A stretch of DNA of 5,231 nucleotides from DATKMS01 sp041497995. GTDB lineage: Bacteria; Desulfobacterota; Binatia; HRBIN30. Below, piece by piece: positions 4,147 to 5,231 of the stretch. Where the stretch lies: NCBI GenBank assembly GCA_041497995.1, contig JBGQHM010000449.1, positions 1 to 5,231 on the forward strand, in the 5' to 3' direction. The notes below the pieces were generated by a model that ran no database searches, was not told where the DNA came from, and saw only the letters and a program-made list of their open reading frames with translations. The first letter of the stretch is position 1. Each line of letters opens with the position of its first letter. The position numbers and the translations under genes are program-made.

Positions 4147-5231
4147 TGAAAACAACCGGTGCAGCACTGATTACCAGGCTGCTCGAACGCCAGGGCATCG
4201 ACGTCATCGCCGGCATTCCGGGCGGTGCGAACCTGCCCTTGTACGACGCGCTACACACGAGCCGCATCCGGCATGTTCTGGCGCGCCACGAACAAGGCGC
4301 AGGCTTCATTGCGCAAGGAATCGCACGCGCTACGGGGCGCCCGGCCGTATGCTTTGGAACGTCGGGCCCCGGCGCGACCAACTTGCTCACCGCAATCGCC
4401 GACGCCAAGCTCGACTCGGTGCCGCTCGTCACCATCACCGGCCAGGTCCCACGGGCGATGATCGGCACCGACGCGTTCCAGGAGATCGACACCTACGGCC
4501 TCACCATCCCGATCACCAAGCACAACTACCTGGTCCGTTCGGCGCACGAGTTGCTCGAGGTCATCCCCGACGCGTTTCGTGTTGCGGCATCCGGACGGCC
4601 TGGGCCCGTCGTCGTGGACGTTCCGAAGGACGTGCAGAACGAAATGATTGAGATCGACACGCTGCCGACGCCGGGCGCAGCTGATGCGCCACCGCTGTTC
4701 AGCGCCGCTGACGTTGCGCGCGCGGCCAAGCTGATCAATGGAGCGCGCCGGCCCGTGCTACTGATCGGGGCGGGAATCATCACAGCCAACGCCTCCGCCG
4801 CGCTGCGCCAGCTGGCCGAGACGGCATCCATCCCCGTCGCGGCGACGCTCCTCGGTCTCGGTGCCATGCCGCACGATCACCCGCTCTTTCTCGGCATGGT
4901 CGGTATGCACGCCGCGCGGTGGACGAACATGCTGCTCGAAGAGTGCGACGTGCTCATCGCGCTGGGCATCCGCTTCGACGACCGCGCCACCGGCAAGGCC
5001 GCAGAGTTTTGTCCGCGTGCCCAGATCATCCACGTCGATATCGACGCCAGCGAGTTGGGGAAGATCAAGCAGCCCTTCCTCGGAATGGAGGCCGACGTTG
5101 GAGAGTGGCTCGATGCGCTCGCGCCGCTGGTCGCGCCCAACCGACGCCGCGAGTGGATCACCTGTATGGAGAAACTGCGCGCCGCCCATCCCCTGGCGAC
5201 ACCCGGTGACGACGACCCGCTGCAGCCGTAT
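4146..5231 (+). CDS. ilvB: Acetolactate synthase large subunit, 3' end beyond window
   Basis: Acetohydroxyacid synthase joins two pyruvates to 2-acetolactate (valine, leucine) or pyruvate and 2-oxobutyrate to 2-aceto-2-hydroxybutyrate (isoleucine), using thiamine diphosphate, Mg2+ and FAD in the cytosol. The first 362 of about 560-570 residues are present. Visible marks are IPGGANLPLYDAL (24-36), the cofactor-activating Glu49 in RHEQGAGF, GTSGPGATN (71-79), ITGQVP with IGTDAFQEIDTYG (97-118), PITKHNYLVR (122-131), SGRPGPVVVDVPKDVQ (149-164), and the FAD-domain elements GIRFDDRATGK (274-284) and IIHVDIDASELGKIKQP (294-310). Several of these, notably TYGLTIPITKHNYLV and ELGKIKQP, match E. coli IlvB (isozyme I) better than IlvG or IlvI. 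The C-terminal thiamine-diphosphate domain lies past the edge. The ATG at 4146 has AAGGAG eight bases upstream. Expression is probably set by the leader and attenuator just before it. A regulatory subunit (ilvN or ilvH) is expected downstream but not visible. Confidence 0.96.
   Translation, partial: MKTTGAALITRLLERQGIDVIAGIPGGANLPLYDALHTSRIRHVLARHEQGAGFIAQGIARATGRPAVCFGTSGPGATNLLTAIADAKLDSVPLVTITGQVPRAMIGTDAFQEIDTYGLTIPITKHNYLVRSAHELLEVIPDAFRVAASGRPGPVVVDVPKDVQNEMIEIDTLPTPGAADAPPLFSAADVARAAKLINGARRPVLLIGAGIITANASAALRQLAETASIPVAATLLGLGAMPHDHPLFLGMVGMHAARWTNMLLEECDVLIALGIRFDDRATGKAAEFCPRAQIIHVDIDASELGKIKQPFLGMEADVGEWLDALAPLVAPNRRREWITCMEKLRAAHPLATPGDDDPLQPY

Noticed and set aside
3788..4492. 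234-codon open frame on the minus strand over the ilvB start
   Set aside because: It is antisense to ilvB and crosses the attenuator. It has no ribosome binding site or family motif, and is explained by GC-rich codon bias.
4758..5189. 143-codon minus-strand open frame inside ilvB
   Set aside because: It is a shadow of conserved ilvB coding sequence.

Overview
The window is GC-rich bacterial chromosome with strong G/C preference at third codon positions and ordinary Shine-Dalgarno sites. It carries no mobile element, tRNA, rRNA or CRISPR. The gene mix (an acetolactate synthase closest to enterobacterial IlvB, two short-chain dehydrogenases, an alkylsulfatase-type C-terminal domain, a lone RRM protein) suggests a GC-rich Gram-negative, perhaps a proteobacterium or a neighbouring uncultured lineage. 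The sequence does not settle this.

Layout, left to right. Bases 1-708 (+) encode an alkylsulfatase C-terminal / SCP2-like domain without the metallo-beta-lactamase catalytic part. It converges, 21 bases apart, on a classical SDR oxidoreductase at 730-1548 (-). A 273-base divergent spacer leads to a 95-residue RRM RNA-binding protein (1822-2109, +) that ends in a near-ideal hairpin at 2121-2150. A second, more divergent SDR follows (2330-3139, +). It converges on an uncharacterised four-helix membrane protein (3225-3752, -).

The right end is the most informative part. Divergent from the membrane protein lies the start of ilvB (4146 to the window edge, +), the large subunit of acetolactate synthase for branched-chain amino acids. 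Between them is what reads as a complete transcription attenuator. It has a 22- to 30-codon leader ORF ending at 4025 that contains the run LSLLVVVVLVL. A 13-bp intrinsic terminator follows (4048-4078, then TTTTGTTTTT). A 17-bp alternative pairing (4010-4030 with 4050-4068) excludes the terminator, and its 5' arm begins right after the Leu/Val codons. Leu/Val codons without an Ile run match the logic known for the E. coli ilvB leader (ivbL). A further hairpin could hide the ilvB ribosome binding site.

The other genes do not form an evident operon or shared pathway. The SDRs and the sulfatase-type domain hint at lipid, sterol or xenobiotic metabolism only in general terms.
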